Shown here: piece after piece, positions 25,032 to 30,826 of the stretch
How the letters are laid out: each line of letters starts with the position of its first letter
Position numbering within the stretch: the stretch's first letter is position 1
From: a virus
IMG/VR virus record: IMGVR_UViG_3300042465_005944
Location: 1-39,801 of that record
DNA: 39,801 bases
Reading direction: 5' to 3' (one strand)
Notes under the pieces: generated by a model
Databases searched by the model: none
What the model saw: only the letters and a program-made list of their open reading frames with translations
Told to the model about the DNA's origin: nothing
Translations under genes and position numbers: made by a program

Positions 25032-25288
25032 TCCGCCGCCTCTCTCATCTCGCGGCCCTCGATCTCGAACAGATACAGCTGCGCCTCTTGGGCATCCGCC
25101 TCGTGCTTGGCGCGCTTGTCGGAGGACATCGCGGCCACCTTGATCGCCTTGCGCATGGCGGTCTTGTTGAAGCCGACGCTCGCCGCCGCATCGAACGCGG
25201 CCTTGATGTCGGCGGTTAATTCGTCACGCTGCTCCATGAGACGGAGGATGGATTGAGCGCGCTGGCGCAGGTCGCTGTTCGTGGTCAT
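25028..25288 (-). CDS. GapR-like (DUF2312) nucleoid protein
   Basis: This 86-aa protein resembles the GapR/DUF2312 family: QSILRLMEQRDELTADIKAAF followed by AASVGFNKTAMRKAIKVAAM and a short acidic helix. Cellular GapR in Caulobacter and relatives is a small alpha-helical protein that clamps overtwisted DNA ahead of replication and transcription forks. The phage copy is in the replication part of the left early operon, so assistance to phage replication or host takeover is inferred. Its presence supports an alphaproteobacterial host. Confidence 0.7.
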   Translation of the reverse strand: MTTNSDLRQRAQSILRLMEQRDELTADIKAAFDAAASVGFNKTAMRKAIKVAAMSSDKRAKHEADAQEAQLYLFEIEGREMREAAE

Positions 25289-25641
25289 GGCTTGCCCCTC
25301 TCATCCCATGCATCGAGCTTGTCGCAGACGGTCTGCACAACCAGCGCATAGGCGTCCTCAAACGCCTGCCGCCGCTCATCGCTCAATGATTTATCGACGA
25401 TGCGCTTTTCCAGGGCGTCGAAAACGTGCGTCACAAGCCCTGCAAGAAGCGTCTGCCGCGCAATCTCCTTTTTGTCGTCTGCGGACACAAAGTCCTCAAA
25501 CGGCTTTAGCTCGCCTGTTTTCTGCAGGTGCACGGCTGCCGCCCGCATTGCATAGAGGCAGTCGGGATCGCCGCTTGCCGTGATTATACCTATGCGGATG
25601 GATGCCTCATTTGACATCGTGAGAATGTGCTCAGGGATCAT
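25285..25641 (-). CDS. Hypothetical early protein, 118 aa
   Basis: Starts MIPEHILTMS at 25641; a shorter start at 25617 (MSNEASIRIG) is possible. Helical, with KPFEDFVSADDKKEIARQTL and a long helix near the end (RRQAFEDAYALVVQTV). It overlaps the Cys-containing gene upstream and the GapR-like gene downstream by four bases. Function is unknown. Confidence 0.55.
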   Translation of the reverse strand: MIPEHILTMSNEASIRIGIITASGDPDCLYAMRAAAVHLQKTGELKPFEDFVSADDKKEIARQTLLAGLVTHVFDALEKRIVDKSLSDERRQAFEDAYALVVQTVCDKLDAWDERGKP

Positions 25642-25867
25642 TGTCCGCCCCTGTCCGCTGCTTGAACTTGAATGCCAGGCTGAAGAACTTCGCCCCGGCC
25701 TTGGTCTCGCGGACCCAGCCGGAAATCCAGCCGCCAGCCTCGCCCTGGCAATGCGGGCAGGTCACCAGAAACTCCCCGTCGTAGGTTGGGAAATTCTCGC
25801 TCTTGCGCTTCTCGTCCGGGATGCGGAAAAGGTTTCCGGTGTTGGGCTTCGGGGTGTAGTTGCTCAT
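25631..25867 (-). CDS. Small zinc-ribbon-like early protein, 78 aa
   Basis: Contains NLFRIPDEKRKSENFP, then a CPHC pair (LVTCPHCQGE) and GWISGWVRETKAGAKFFSLAFK. Similar small proteins occur in early regions of many phages. Only one CxxC pair is visible, so a zinc site would need dimerisation. It overlaps the replication gene upstream by four bases. Confidence 0.6.
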   Translation of the reverse strand: MSNYTPKPNTGNLFRIPDEKRKSENFPTYDGEFLVTCPHCQGEAGGWISGWVRETKAGAKFFSLAFKFKQRTGADNDP

Positions 25868-26361
25868 GCGTCGTCTCCCTGCATGCGCTTGGACATGGTG
25901 GACAGGCCACCGTCCGTCCGGTGCAGGCCTTGGTTCGGGCTATTGCGCTGCATCTGCTCAAAGGCATCTCGGCAGATCTTTGCCGCCCACTGCCTGACGC
26001 CTGCGCTCTGCTTCACGAGCGGATGGCTATCGGGGAGGCTGTTGCGCCACGCCGTGGCCCGCTCCCATGTGGCGACGGTTTCCGGGTCGTAAGGCCCCAT
26101 CTTGCTCGGGAAACGATACAACCGCTTCTCCGGCTGCTTGGCGGCAAGGCGCTCGGCTGCCATCTGGCAGGCGTTAAGGCACTGCGCCGGCGTCGGCCAA
26201 GACTTGAACCGATGCCCGCCGATGATCGCGTCTGCGGCTTCGTTCAAAACGTTGTTGCCGTAGCCCTTAGTCAAATGCTCAATCTCGTCGAGGTAGGCCT
26301 TGGGGTCGATGCTATCGGGCTCGCCGTAGATGACCGTCAGCCGTCGGGTGAGGGTGTTCAC
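25864..26361 (-). CDS. Replication accessory protein, possible helicase-loader analogue
   Basis: This 165-aa protein directly follows the O-like initiator, the place of lambda P or DnaC-like loaders. It is helical (AYLDEIEHLTKGYGNNVLNEAADAIIGG and FKSWPTPAQCLNACQMAAERL), with a later WAAKICRDAFEQMQ segment. No ATP-binding motif is present, so an AAA+ loader is excluded; a P-like non-ATPase loader is possible. Position drives the call. Confidence 0.45.
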   Translation of the reverse strand: MNTLTRRLTVIYGEPDSIDPKAYLDEIEHLTKGYGNNVLNEAADAIIGGHRFKSWPTPAQCLNACQMAAERLAAKQPEKRLYRFPSKMGPYDPETVATWERATAWRNSLPDSHPLVKQSAGVRQWAAKICRDAFEQMQRNSPNQGLHRTDGGLSTMSKRMQGDDA

Positions 26362-27155
26362 GCAGAACCTCCAACGCTTTCCATCAACGCGCGAATGCGG
26401 GCGTGCTTGGCGGCTTTCTCGGCTTCCCAGCTCGAGACTGGGCGCTCGCCGTCAGCGGCTCTCGGGCGGATCGGGGCGGTGGCGAATGCTTTCCTGCACC
26501 AGTTGCGCCAGGTGGCTTCCCAATTCGCCTTGCGGCCACGCTGCCCGGGCGCCGAGATCCAGTAATCGCGGAACGTGTCGGCCTCAGTTGCAACGCGCTC
26601 GGCAGTCGTTTGCGGGAACGTGGTTCTTGCCCACTCGCGCCAATCGTCGGGAAGCCGCCACTCAGCATCGAGCCGAGTCCCCCTCGAAACGTCATTTGTT
26701 TTGGGGGCCCCTGAAAGGGGAACTTCGGTTCCATTGGTGGTTAGAGTGATGGTTCCTTTAGTAGCCGCATCCTGTGCGGCCAGGGTGGCCGCATCTGGTG
26801 CGGCTAGGGTGGCCGCAATTTGCGGCTGGGGGTGGCTGCAATCTGCGGCTAGGGGTGGGGGCAATTTGCGGCTAGGTAGGGAAACCGTATCGACGTGCAA
26901 AGTGTAAATGTTCGAGCTTAATCCACCCCGCTCGGCTGCCCGCTCACATTTAGACAGCATGCCCAATTCCATCAGGCGCTTAATCGACCGGTCAACCGTG
27001 TCGATGCTGCACATGCCGATGGTCGCCAAGCGCTTGCGGGACGGGTAACATTGATTGGCGTCGTCCGCGAAATCGGCAAGCGCAATCAAGATCAGCTTAT
27101 CGACCGGCAATTCGGTCATTTGCTGCAGCGCCCAGTGTGTCGCTCGTGAACTCAT
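26358..27155 (-). CDS. Replication initiator (lambda O-like)
   Basis: This 265-aa protein has an N-terminal helix-turn-helix domain (about 15-80: LPVDKLILIALADFADDANQCYPSRKRLA, then a recognition helix in CSIDTVDRSIKRLMELG). An Ala/Pro-rich linker (about 95-130) follows, then a C-terminal domain with Trp-rich segments (PDDWREWARTTFP, ANWEATWRNWCRKAF). As in lambda O, the linker region coincides with DNA tandem repeats (26775..26882) that look like initiator-binding iterons. It would load host replication proteins onto the phage origin. No phage polymerase or helicase was seen, so host enzymes are needed. Confidence 0.7.
   Translation of the reverse strand: MSSRATHWALQQMTELPVDKLILIALADFADDANQCYPSRKRLATIGMCSIDTVDRSIKRLMELGMLSKCERAAERGGLSSNIYTLHVDTVSLPSRKLPPPLAADCSHPQPQIAATLAAPDAATLAAQDAATKGTITLTTNGTEVPLSGAPKTNDVSRGTRLDAEWRLPDDWREWARTTFPQTTAERVATEADTFRDYWISAPGQRGRKANWEATWRNWCRKAFATAPIRPRAADGERPVSSWEAEKAAKHARIRALMESVGGSA
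26775..26882. repeat. Iteron-like tandem repeats: putative replication origin
   Basis: Five units begin with TGCGGC at 26775, 26799, 26821, 26844 and 26867. The spacing is 22-24 bases and the consensus is close to TGCGGCTAGGGTGGCCGCAATT. They lie in the middle of the O-like initiator gene, as the lambda origin does, and an A/T-richer stretch lies beside them (about 26731..26765). The spacing near two helical turns fits binding of one initiator dimer per unit. Confidence 0.6.
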
Positions 27156-27165
27156 CTCTACCCCC

Positions 27166-27468
27166 TTAGAATGGAATTTCGTCGTCCGGCCCTACGCTCG
27201 TGCGTTCACGGCGTGGCGGTCGATCCGTAGGAGGGGCAAGGGATTGCGTCGGAGCCTGGCTCTGCGCCTTGGCGTCGTCGCGCTGCTGGTAGGGCTTGGC
27301 TTCGCTGAAGATCAGCGACCAGATCTCTTCGCCGTTGTCGGCCACGTCCTTCGACTTGACAAGGGCGAGCTTCACGCTGCCCATTCTGCCGGCGAAGTAG
27401 GTCGTGCCCTTTTGAGAGGTCTTGCGATACAGCTTTGCTGCTGTGAATGAGGGGCTGTAATCAGCCAT
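27166..27468 (-). CDS. SSB-interaction-tip protein, 100 aa
   Basis: Strong ribosome site AAAGGGGG before ATG 27468. Residues 1-60 form a small beta-rich domain (AAKLYRKTSQKGTTYFAGR, VKLALVKSK, EIWSLIFSEA). The rest is a disordered Pro/Gln/Arg-rich linker ending with DDEIPF at the very C-terminus. This acidic tip copies the C-terminal tail of bacterial SSB, which recruits DNA-repair and replication partners. The N-terminal part is not a clear OB fold, so the protein may bind ssDNA or simply compete for SSB partners. It is the second gene of the leftward early operon. Confidence 0.6.
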   Translation of the reverse strand: MADYSPSFTAAKLYRKTSQKGTTYFAGRMGSVKLALVKSKDVADNGEEIWSLIFSEAKPYQQRDDAKAQSQAPTQSLAPPTDRPPRRERTSVGPDDEIPF

Positions 27469-27523
27469 GGAAGCCCCCTTTCGCCTTGAGAATGGCGGCT
27501 TCCGTGTGTACGTTGTTGTTCAT
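27461..27523 (-). CDS. Possible 20-aa leader peptide
   Basis: The frame MNNNVHTEAAILKAK... ends with a TGA overlapping the start of the SSB-tip gene, which could couple their translation. GGAAG is about eleven bases upstream. The stretch also forms a GGAAGCC/GGCTTCC hairpin (27470..27517), so translation here might expose the next ribosome site. It is short and unproven. Confidence 0.3.
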   Translation of the reverse strand: MNNNVHTEAAILKAKGGFHG

Positions 27524-27563
27524 CGGCGTGTTGCTTCCACGCTGGTACGCAAGCACTCGATTG

Positions 27564-27588
27564 GCCCGCCCTCGCACGGCGGGCTTTT
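27564..27588 (+). terminator. Plus-strand terminator without an upstream plus-strand gene
   Basis: A 7-bp stem GCCCGCC (27564..27570) and GGCGGGC (27578..27584) is followed by TTTT. No plus-strand gene ends before it; the nearest upstream plus-strand gene ends at 24084. It may end an antisense or small RNA, or block readthrough toward the repressor. In the 305-base stretch 27524..27828 this and the hairpin at 27793..27819 are the only clear elements; no gene is supported there. Confidence 0.65.
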
Positions 27589-27792
27589 CGTTTACGCGGT
27601 ACGCTTACGAACTGGTGCGGCCTGGCAGGTGTTGACCCTACCCCCTCCGGGATGGTGTCCCGGTGTGACGCCACACCCGGTTGGCTTTACGGTGCGCGAT
27701 TTATCGCCTTGGCCCACATCATCCGGATGGGCTAAGCGCACGCGCGGCGAACTCGATAGAAAGCGGCGGTACTGACTGATCCGCCGTAGGTT

Positions 27793-27819
27793 CTGCTGGG
27801 CCATGGCTAGGGCCAGCAG
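27793..27819 (-). other. Hairpin downstream of the Cro-like gene
   Basis: CTGCTGG (27793..27799) pairs with CCAGCAG (27813..27819), with partly pairing GGCC steps inside. It starts ten bases after the Cro-like stop on the minus strand and has no T-run. It could be a pause or antiterminator-sensitive element between the Cro-like gene and the replication genes, or an mRNA-stabilising hairpin. Confidence 0.35.
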
Positions 27820-27828
27820 GGAGGAAAC

Positions 27829-28077
27829 CTAAGCAGCCGCGTGCTCAGGCCTTCTGGCGCGAGCCAAAGGGCGGCGACGCGGCTCCGGGCCGTAAATGTC
27901 GGGGCGCTGGACGTGGCGGGAAACGCCCGTGATCCGCTCCACATCGAGGCAGCGCACCGCCGGGATGTTCCGCCACTTGGCGACCGCTTGAGGCGTGACC
28001 CCGAGCTTTTCCGCCAGCGAAGTCATCGACCCCGCCGAACGGATTGCCAGCTCCAGACCTGTCGATTTCGTGCTCAT
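27829..28077 (-). CDS. Cro/YdaS-like repressor
   Basis: This 82-aa DNA-binding protein has a helix-turn-helix (about 14-50: IRSAGSMTSLAEKLGVTPQAVAKW) followed by IPAVRCLDVERITGVSRHV-RPDIYG, the usual ending of YdaS/Cro-type proteins in prophages. The C-terminus is a basic tail. Its ATG at 28077 lies about eight bases from the -10 of the leftward promoter, so the message is probably leaderless or nearly so, and no Shine-Dalgarno sequence is seen. It is the first gene of the leftward early operon and diverges from the repressor gene. Confidence 0.8.
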   Translation of the reverse strand: MSTKSTGLELAIRSAGSMTSLAEKLGVTPQAVAKWRNIPAVRCLDVERITGVSRHVQRPDIYGPEPRRRPLARARRPEHAAA

Positions 28078-28084
28078 AAACTAC

Positions 28085-28113
28085 GTTAAACTACAGGTTT
28101 ATGTCTATGTCAA
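28085..28113 (-). promoter_or_regulatory. Leftward early promoter (PL-like)
   Basis: Minus-strand -35 TTGACA (28113..28108) is a perfect consensus. A 17-base spacer follows, then -10 TTTAAC (28090..28085). An operator palindrome covers the spacer and -10 (28087..28101). Predicted start is near 28078, right at the Cro-like ATG. It is the mirror of the rightward promoter at 28848..28876. Confidence 0.8.
28087..28101. promoter_or_regulatory. Operator copy 1 (TAAAC-N5-GTTTA)
   Basis: TAAAC TACAG GTTTA is a perfect palindrome with a five-base centre. The same arms recur at 28825..28839 and, with one change, 28860..28874. It overlaps the leftward -10, so bound repressor would block that promoter. 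Confidence 0.75.
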
Positions 28114-28125
28114 CCGAGCGGGAGA

Positions 28126-28131
28126 TATAAC
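28126..28131 (+). promoter_or_regulatory. Possible -10 of the repressor maintenance promoter
   Basis: TATAAC sits 28 bases before the repressor ATG. No acceptable -35 lies at the right distance. This suggests a weak promoter that needs activation, for example by the repressor bound to operator copy 1 (28087..28101), about 25 bases upstream. This is inference from spacing only. Confidence 0.35.
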
Positions 28132-28159
28132 CAACAGGCGATGCGGTTTAAGGTGCCCT

Positions 28160-28789
28160 ATGCCCGCCCGAACCTTTGCCGACCGCCTACGGAGTGCCAG
28201 GGAGGCCGCCCAGCTCACCCTGGACGCGGTGGGGAAGGCTGTGGGCGTAACCGCTCAGGCGGTCTACCGATGGGAACACGGCAAAGCTATGCCGTCGGCT
28301 GATAAACTTGGTCGATTGGCTCGAATGTTACAAGTTACGCCCGATTATCTCTTGACCGGAACGGAAGCGGCACGGCACCATGCAACTCATGGTAGGGGCG
28401 GGGGACGCACCGTGCCGGTGTTTATGCCAACCGATGTTTCGAGCGGTGATTTGTCGTCACCTGTTGGGCAGGCGGCCACGCATTTCCCATGCGGGCCGGA
28501 TGCTTATGCGGTCACGCTATGGAACAACGCTAACGCGCCGCGCTACACGATTGGCGATCAAGTCGTCATCGATCCCGGTATTCAGCCTGAGCCTGATGAC
28601 ATGGTTCTAGCAACCGTGGATGGTGCTCCGGTCTTCGCCCGCTACGTCATCGGCTCGAGCAACGGCACGCGCCACATCTTGCTTCGCCATCTCAACGAAG
28701 CATGGGGCGAGCATACGTTGCCGGAGAGTGCAACGCGCGACGCGATTCACGGCGTGATGACCGAGCACGCGACTCCACGCAGACGATAA
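28160..28789 (+). CDS. CI-like repressor with inactivated S24 protease domain
   Basis: ATG 28160 is preceded by AAGG; a longer frame from 27995 crosses the promoter and is rejected. The 209-aa product has an N-terminal helix-turn-helix (about 6-60: FADRLRSAREAAQLTLDAVG, GVTAQAVYRWEHGK) and a C-terminal LexA/CI-type domain (about 90-200). The Ser-Met-x-Pro active site reads Ala-Asn-Ala-Pro (residues 124-127 in NNANAPRY-IGD), and the catalytic Lys position reads Ala160 (APVFARYV). Both catalytic residues are thus lost while the fold markers (GDQVVIDPG, DDMVLATVDG) remain. RecA-triggered self-cleavage is therefore unlikely. It should bind the three operators around it. Confidence 0.8.
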   Translation: MPARTFADRLRSAREAAQLTLDAVGKAVGVTAQAVYRWEHGKAMPSADKLGRLARMLQVTPDYLLTGTEAARHHATHGRGGGRTVPVFMPTDVSSGDLSSPVGQAATHFPCGPDAYAVTLWNNANAPRYTIGDQVVIDPGIQPEPDDMVLATVDGAPVFARYVIGSSNGTRHILLRHLNEAWGEHTLPESATRDAIHGVMTEHATPRRR

Positions 28790-28824
28790 AAATATCACCC
28801 GCAAACAGTGCGTTGAGCTACTTT

Positions 28825-28839
28825 TAAACAAGTGGTTTA
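28825..28839. promoter_or_regulatory. Operator copy 2 (TAAAC-N5-GTTTA)
   Basis: TAAAC AAGTG GTTTA is a perfect palindrome that shares both arms with copy 1. It lies nine bases before the -35 of the rightward early promoter and 35 bases from copy 3, centre to centre. Confidence 0.7.
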
Positions 28840-28847
28840 CTTTTTGC

Positions 28848-28876
28848 TTGACCATTCTTTGAACCGGTGGTTTAAA
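28848..28876 (+). promoter_or_regulatory. Rightward early promoter (PR-like)
   Basis: The -35 is TTGACC (28848..28853), followed by a 17-base spacer and -10 TTTAAA (28871..28876). Operator copy 3 (28860..28874) sits inside the spacer and -10, the same geometry as in the leftward promoter. Predicted start is near 28883. It drives the rightward early operon. Confidence 0.75.
28860..28874. promoter_or_regulatory. Operator copy 3 (TGAAC-N5-GTTTA)
   Basis: TGAAC CGGTG GTTTA matches copies 1 and 2 with one base change in the left arm. It overlaps the spacer and -10 of the rightward promoter. Confidence 0.65.
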
Positions 28877-28887
28877 CATCGTCAACA

Positions 28888-29062
28888 CCGGGGCGGCCTG
28901 ATGGCTTCTCCCCGGCCTGCGGCGGGATCCTCTCCTCTGACATATCCCCAACCGCGAGGCCGCCCCGGCAACGTCATTCGGCGCGGGGTACTAGCCGAGA
29001 TCCGGGACCGTGGGGGCACGGCCGGAACAAGGGCGCCGGGAGGTCTAACAAATCTCCCGGCG
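28888..29062 (+). other. Structured leader of the rightward early transcript
   Basis: About five bases after the predicted start, a perfect 12-bp arm CCGGGGCGGCCT (28888..28899) can pair with AGGCCGCCCCGG (28957..28968), enclosing about 57 bases with further GC-rich pairing. A second hairpin, CGCCGGGAG (29034..29042) with CTCCCGGCG (29054..29062), lies 23 bases before the first gene and has no T-run. No gene is supported in 28790..29084. A leader RNA of this kind may act in antitermination or attenuation, or control translation. Confidence 0.55.
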
Positions 29063-29084
29063 ATCATTCCAAAGCGAGGGGCAA

Positions 29085-29360
29085 ATGCTGATCCAAACGA
29101 CAATTACAATACACGGATGCGAGATGCTGAAGGCGTCGGCATGCAGATTGAACGGCGCCGCGTGGCTCAATCTGCGCATCGGCAAATCGCCCAGCGAGGC
29201 GATCCAAATTTACATGGATTACGACCGCGCCGACATGCTGGCCGAGGCCATCAACAGTGGCGAAAAGGCGTGGCTCGCGGCGCTGGAGGACGAGGCGTTC
29301 TACCTCGCGCACCGCGAGGCCAATCACGTTATCGAACGTTGGCGGGAGGCTGCACAATGA
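29085..29360 (+). CDS. First gene of the rightward early operon, 91 aa
   Basis: Strong ribosome site GAGGGG before ATG 29085. The product is helical and slightly acidic, with MLKASACRLNGAAWLNLRIG and DRADMLAEAINSGEKAWLAALED, then HREANHVIERWREAA. No family was recognised. As the first gene after an operator-controlled promoter, a host-takeover role is possible. Confidence 0.6.
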   Translation: MLIQTTITIHGCEMLKASACRLNGAAWLNLRIGKSPSEAIQIYMDYDRADMLAEAINSGEKAWLAALEDEAFYLAHREANHVIERWREAAQ

Positions 29361-29566
29361 ACCGTTGTGAATCCCATGACCTCCTTAATTGCAAGTGCCG
29401 CGAGCCGCTGTCGGCCTACCTCGTTCGTCAGTTTCGGGAGTCTCCGCATGTTCGAGTGGTTCGCACTGGCTGGGATGGCGCTAGCGATCATTCTGGCAGT
29501 GATGATCGGAGCGGCGCTGGCGGTGATCGTGGAAGGCAACGAGGCGAGGCAGGAGGTGCGCGATGA
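29357..29566 (+). CDS. Small Cys-containing protein, 69 aa
   Basis: ATG overlaps the preceding stop (ATGA), and its TGA overlaps the ATG at 29563. The N-terminal part (MNRCESHDLLNCKCREPLSA) has a His/Cys cluster able to bind zinc. The C-terminal part is Gly/Asp/Arg-rich and lies over the membrane-protein gene in another frame, so it may be less constrained. No function known. Confidence 0.5.
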   Translation: MNRCESHDLLNCKCREPLSAYLVRQFRESPHVRVVRTGWDGASDHSGSDDRSGAGGDRGRQRGEAGGAR

Positions 29567-29681
29567 GCGAGATTTTGACGCTGACCGGCGCGCCCAAGAC
29601 GCTCGAGCACAAGCGGCCAGCTTTGCGCCTCGTACGAGACGAGATGCAGGTGGAAGCGGAGCAACTGGCCCCGCTGAGTGA
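29448..29681 (+). CDS. Small single-pass membrane protein, 77 aa
   Basis: ATG 29448 is preceded by GGGAG. Residues 2-30 are a strong transmembrane helix (WFALAGMALAIILAVMIGA and onward), followed by an acidic and Arg-rich cytoplasmic tail. It overlaps both neighbours in other frames. Early phage membrane proteins of this size often act in exclusion or inhibit host functions; this is inference. Confidence 0.5.
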   Translation: MFEWFALAGMALAIILAVMIGAALAVIVEGNEARQEVRDERDFDADRRAQDARAQAASFAPRTRRDAGGSGATGPAE

Positions 29682-29814
29682 CTGCATCTTCAAGCTCGGA
29701 GGCGAGGCATCCCGACTGTTGAGCATGCTCGGAGGCGACAGCGCGGAGGCCTATCGGATGATCTTAGCCGAGGTGCATGTCAGGCTGAATTTATCGGAGT
29801 GTGGCAATGACTGA
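29563..29814 (+). CDS. Small early protein before RecT, 83 aa
   Basis: GGAGG eight bases before ATG 29563. The sequence contains LRLVRDEMQVEAEQLAPLSD and GGDSAEAYRMILAEVHVRL, mostly helical. Its stop overlaps the RecT start (ATGACTGA), so translation is likely coupled. Function unknown; possibly a recombination partner. Confidence 0.55.
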   Translation: MSEILTLTGAPKTLEHKRPALRLVRDEMQVEAEQLAPLSDCIFKLGGEASRLLSMLGGDSAEAYRMILAEVHVRLNLSECGND

Positions 29815-30613
29815 CGCGAATGTTCCGGCCCTCATTGCAGGGCGCAAGGTGACGGCCATCGTGCCGACCAGCATTGAAGAAACGTTTCGTCTGGCATCTG
29901 CCATCAGCAAGAGCGGGCTTGCCCCATCTACGTTGCGCTCGCCCGAGGCGATCATGGTAGCGATCATGCACGGCCTCGAGCTTGGCCTTCCACCTCTGAT
30001 GAGCATTCAAAACATTGCAGTCGTGAACGGGCGGCCCACGCTTTGGGGAAGCGCTCTCCCGGCTTTGCTCTGGTCAAAGGGTTTCAAGCTTGATGAAACT
30101 GTTTCCGACGGCGTGGCCACGTGCACGGTGACGCGACCGACAGGCGAGAAAATTACTCGGACGTTCTCTGAGCAGGACGCGAAGAAAGCCGGCTTGTGGG
30201 GCAAGGCAGGGCCTTGGACGCAGTACCCTAGCCGAATGCTTCAGATGCGGGCTCGAGGCTTGGCGGCACGCGACGGCGCGGCGGATGCCCTGTCCGGCTT
30301 GTACCTGCAGGAAGAGCTGGATGGCGGTGAACTGACCGTCGTCAGCATCGAGGATGCGCCGAAACGGAAGAGCAGCGCCGAAGCCAAGCGCGACGGCACC
30401 AAAGAGGTTTTCGACAACCTCATGCGCGCCATCGAGCAAGCGCCGGAAGCCACCGACCTGCTCCGGCTCAGGCAGGAGCACGCAGAGACATGGAACGCAA
30501 TGCCCAGCCGCTGGAAGAGCCTGCTCGACGAAGCCTTCCACTACCGAGCCAAAGACTTCGGCATCGATACTGATCCGGAGACCGGAGCGATCATCGAGCA
30601 GGCAGCGGAGTGA
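29807..30613 (+). CDS. recT: RecT-family single-strand annealing protein
   Basis: From ATG 29807 the 268-aa product fits the RecT family: RSPEAIMVAIMHGLELGLPPLMSIQNIAVVNGRPTLWG (about 47-84), KITRTFSEQDAKKAGL and WTQYPSRMLQMRARGLAARDG (about 136-156). RecT proteins coat single strands and anneal them, driving phage recombination and replication. The C-terminal third is charged and helical. No exonuclease partner (RecE/YqaJ/lambda Exo type) is seen nearby, so host nucleases or strand-invasion-free annealing may be used. Confidence 0.85.
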   Translation: MTDANVPALIAGRKVTAIVPTSIEETFRLASAISKSGLAPSTLRSPEAIMVAIMHGLELGLPPLMSIQNIAVVNGRPTLWGSALPALLWSKGFKLDETVSDGVATCTVTRPTGEKITRTFSEQDAKKAGLWGKAGPWTQYPSRMLQMRARGLAARDGAADALSGLYLQEELDGGELTVVSIEDAPKRKSSAEAKRDGTKEVFDNLMRAIEQAPEATDLLRLRQEHAETWNAMPSRWKSLLDEAFHYRAKDFGIDTDPETGAIIEQAAE

Positions 30614-30616
30614 GCC

Positions 30617-30826
30617 ATGGCGGGGAAACGGAGCATGTTCGCGGTGGGAGCCGAGCTTCACGCAGCTCTGGCCGAGCGGGATGCGTTTATCGCCCAGCTC
30701 TCCAAGGAAATCTCACTTCTCAAGCGCCACGTCTCGCGCACGCCCGCCGGCCACGACATTCTGCTTCGGGTGTCGGAGATGCGCACGGCCTGGTGGGACG
30801 CCCGGCATAGCGAGCGGCGGCTGTGA
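30617..30826 (+). CDS. Small coiled-coil protein, 69 aa
   Basis: Begins three bases after RecT. MFAVGAELHAALAERDAFIAQLSKEISLLKRHV forms a helix with heptad spacing. The Arg-rich end (WWDARHSERRL) overlaps the next start. Function unknown. Confidence 0.5.
   Translation: MAGKRSMFAVGAELHAALAERDAFIAQLSKEISLLKRHVSRTPAGHDILLRVSEMRTAWWDARHSERRL

Noticed and set aside
26775-26882. CRISPR-like array
   Set aside because: Units are contiguous, without distinct spacers, and lie inside a replication gene. They fit iterons better. No CRISPR array was seen in the window.
27995-28159. N-terminal extension of the repressor
   Set aside because: It would overlap the Cro-like gene and the leftward promoter, and homology begins at the ATG at 28160.
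28832-29566. 244-aa plus-strand frame starting inside the rightward promoter
   Set aside because: It crosses the promoter and structured leader and lies over three other genes. Only its last 69 codons (29357..29566) are kept as a gene.
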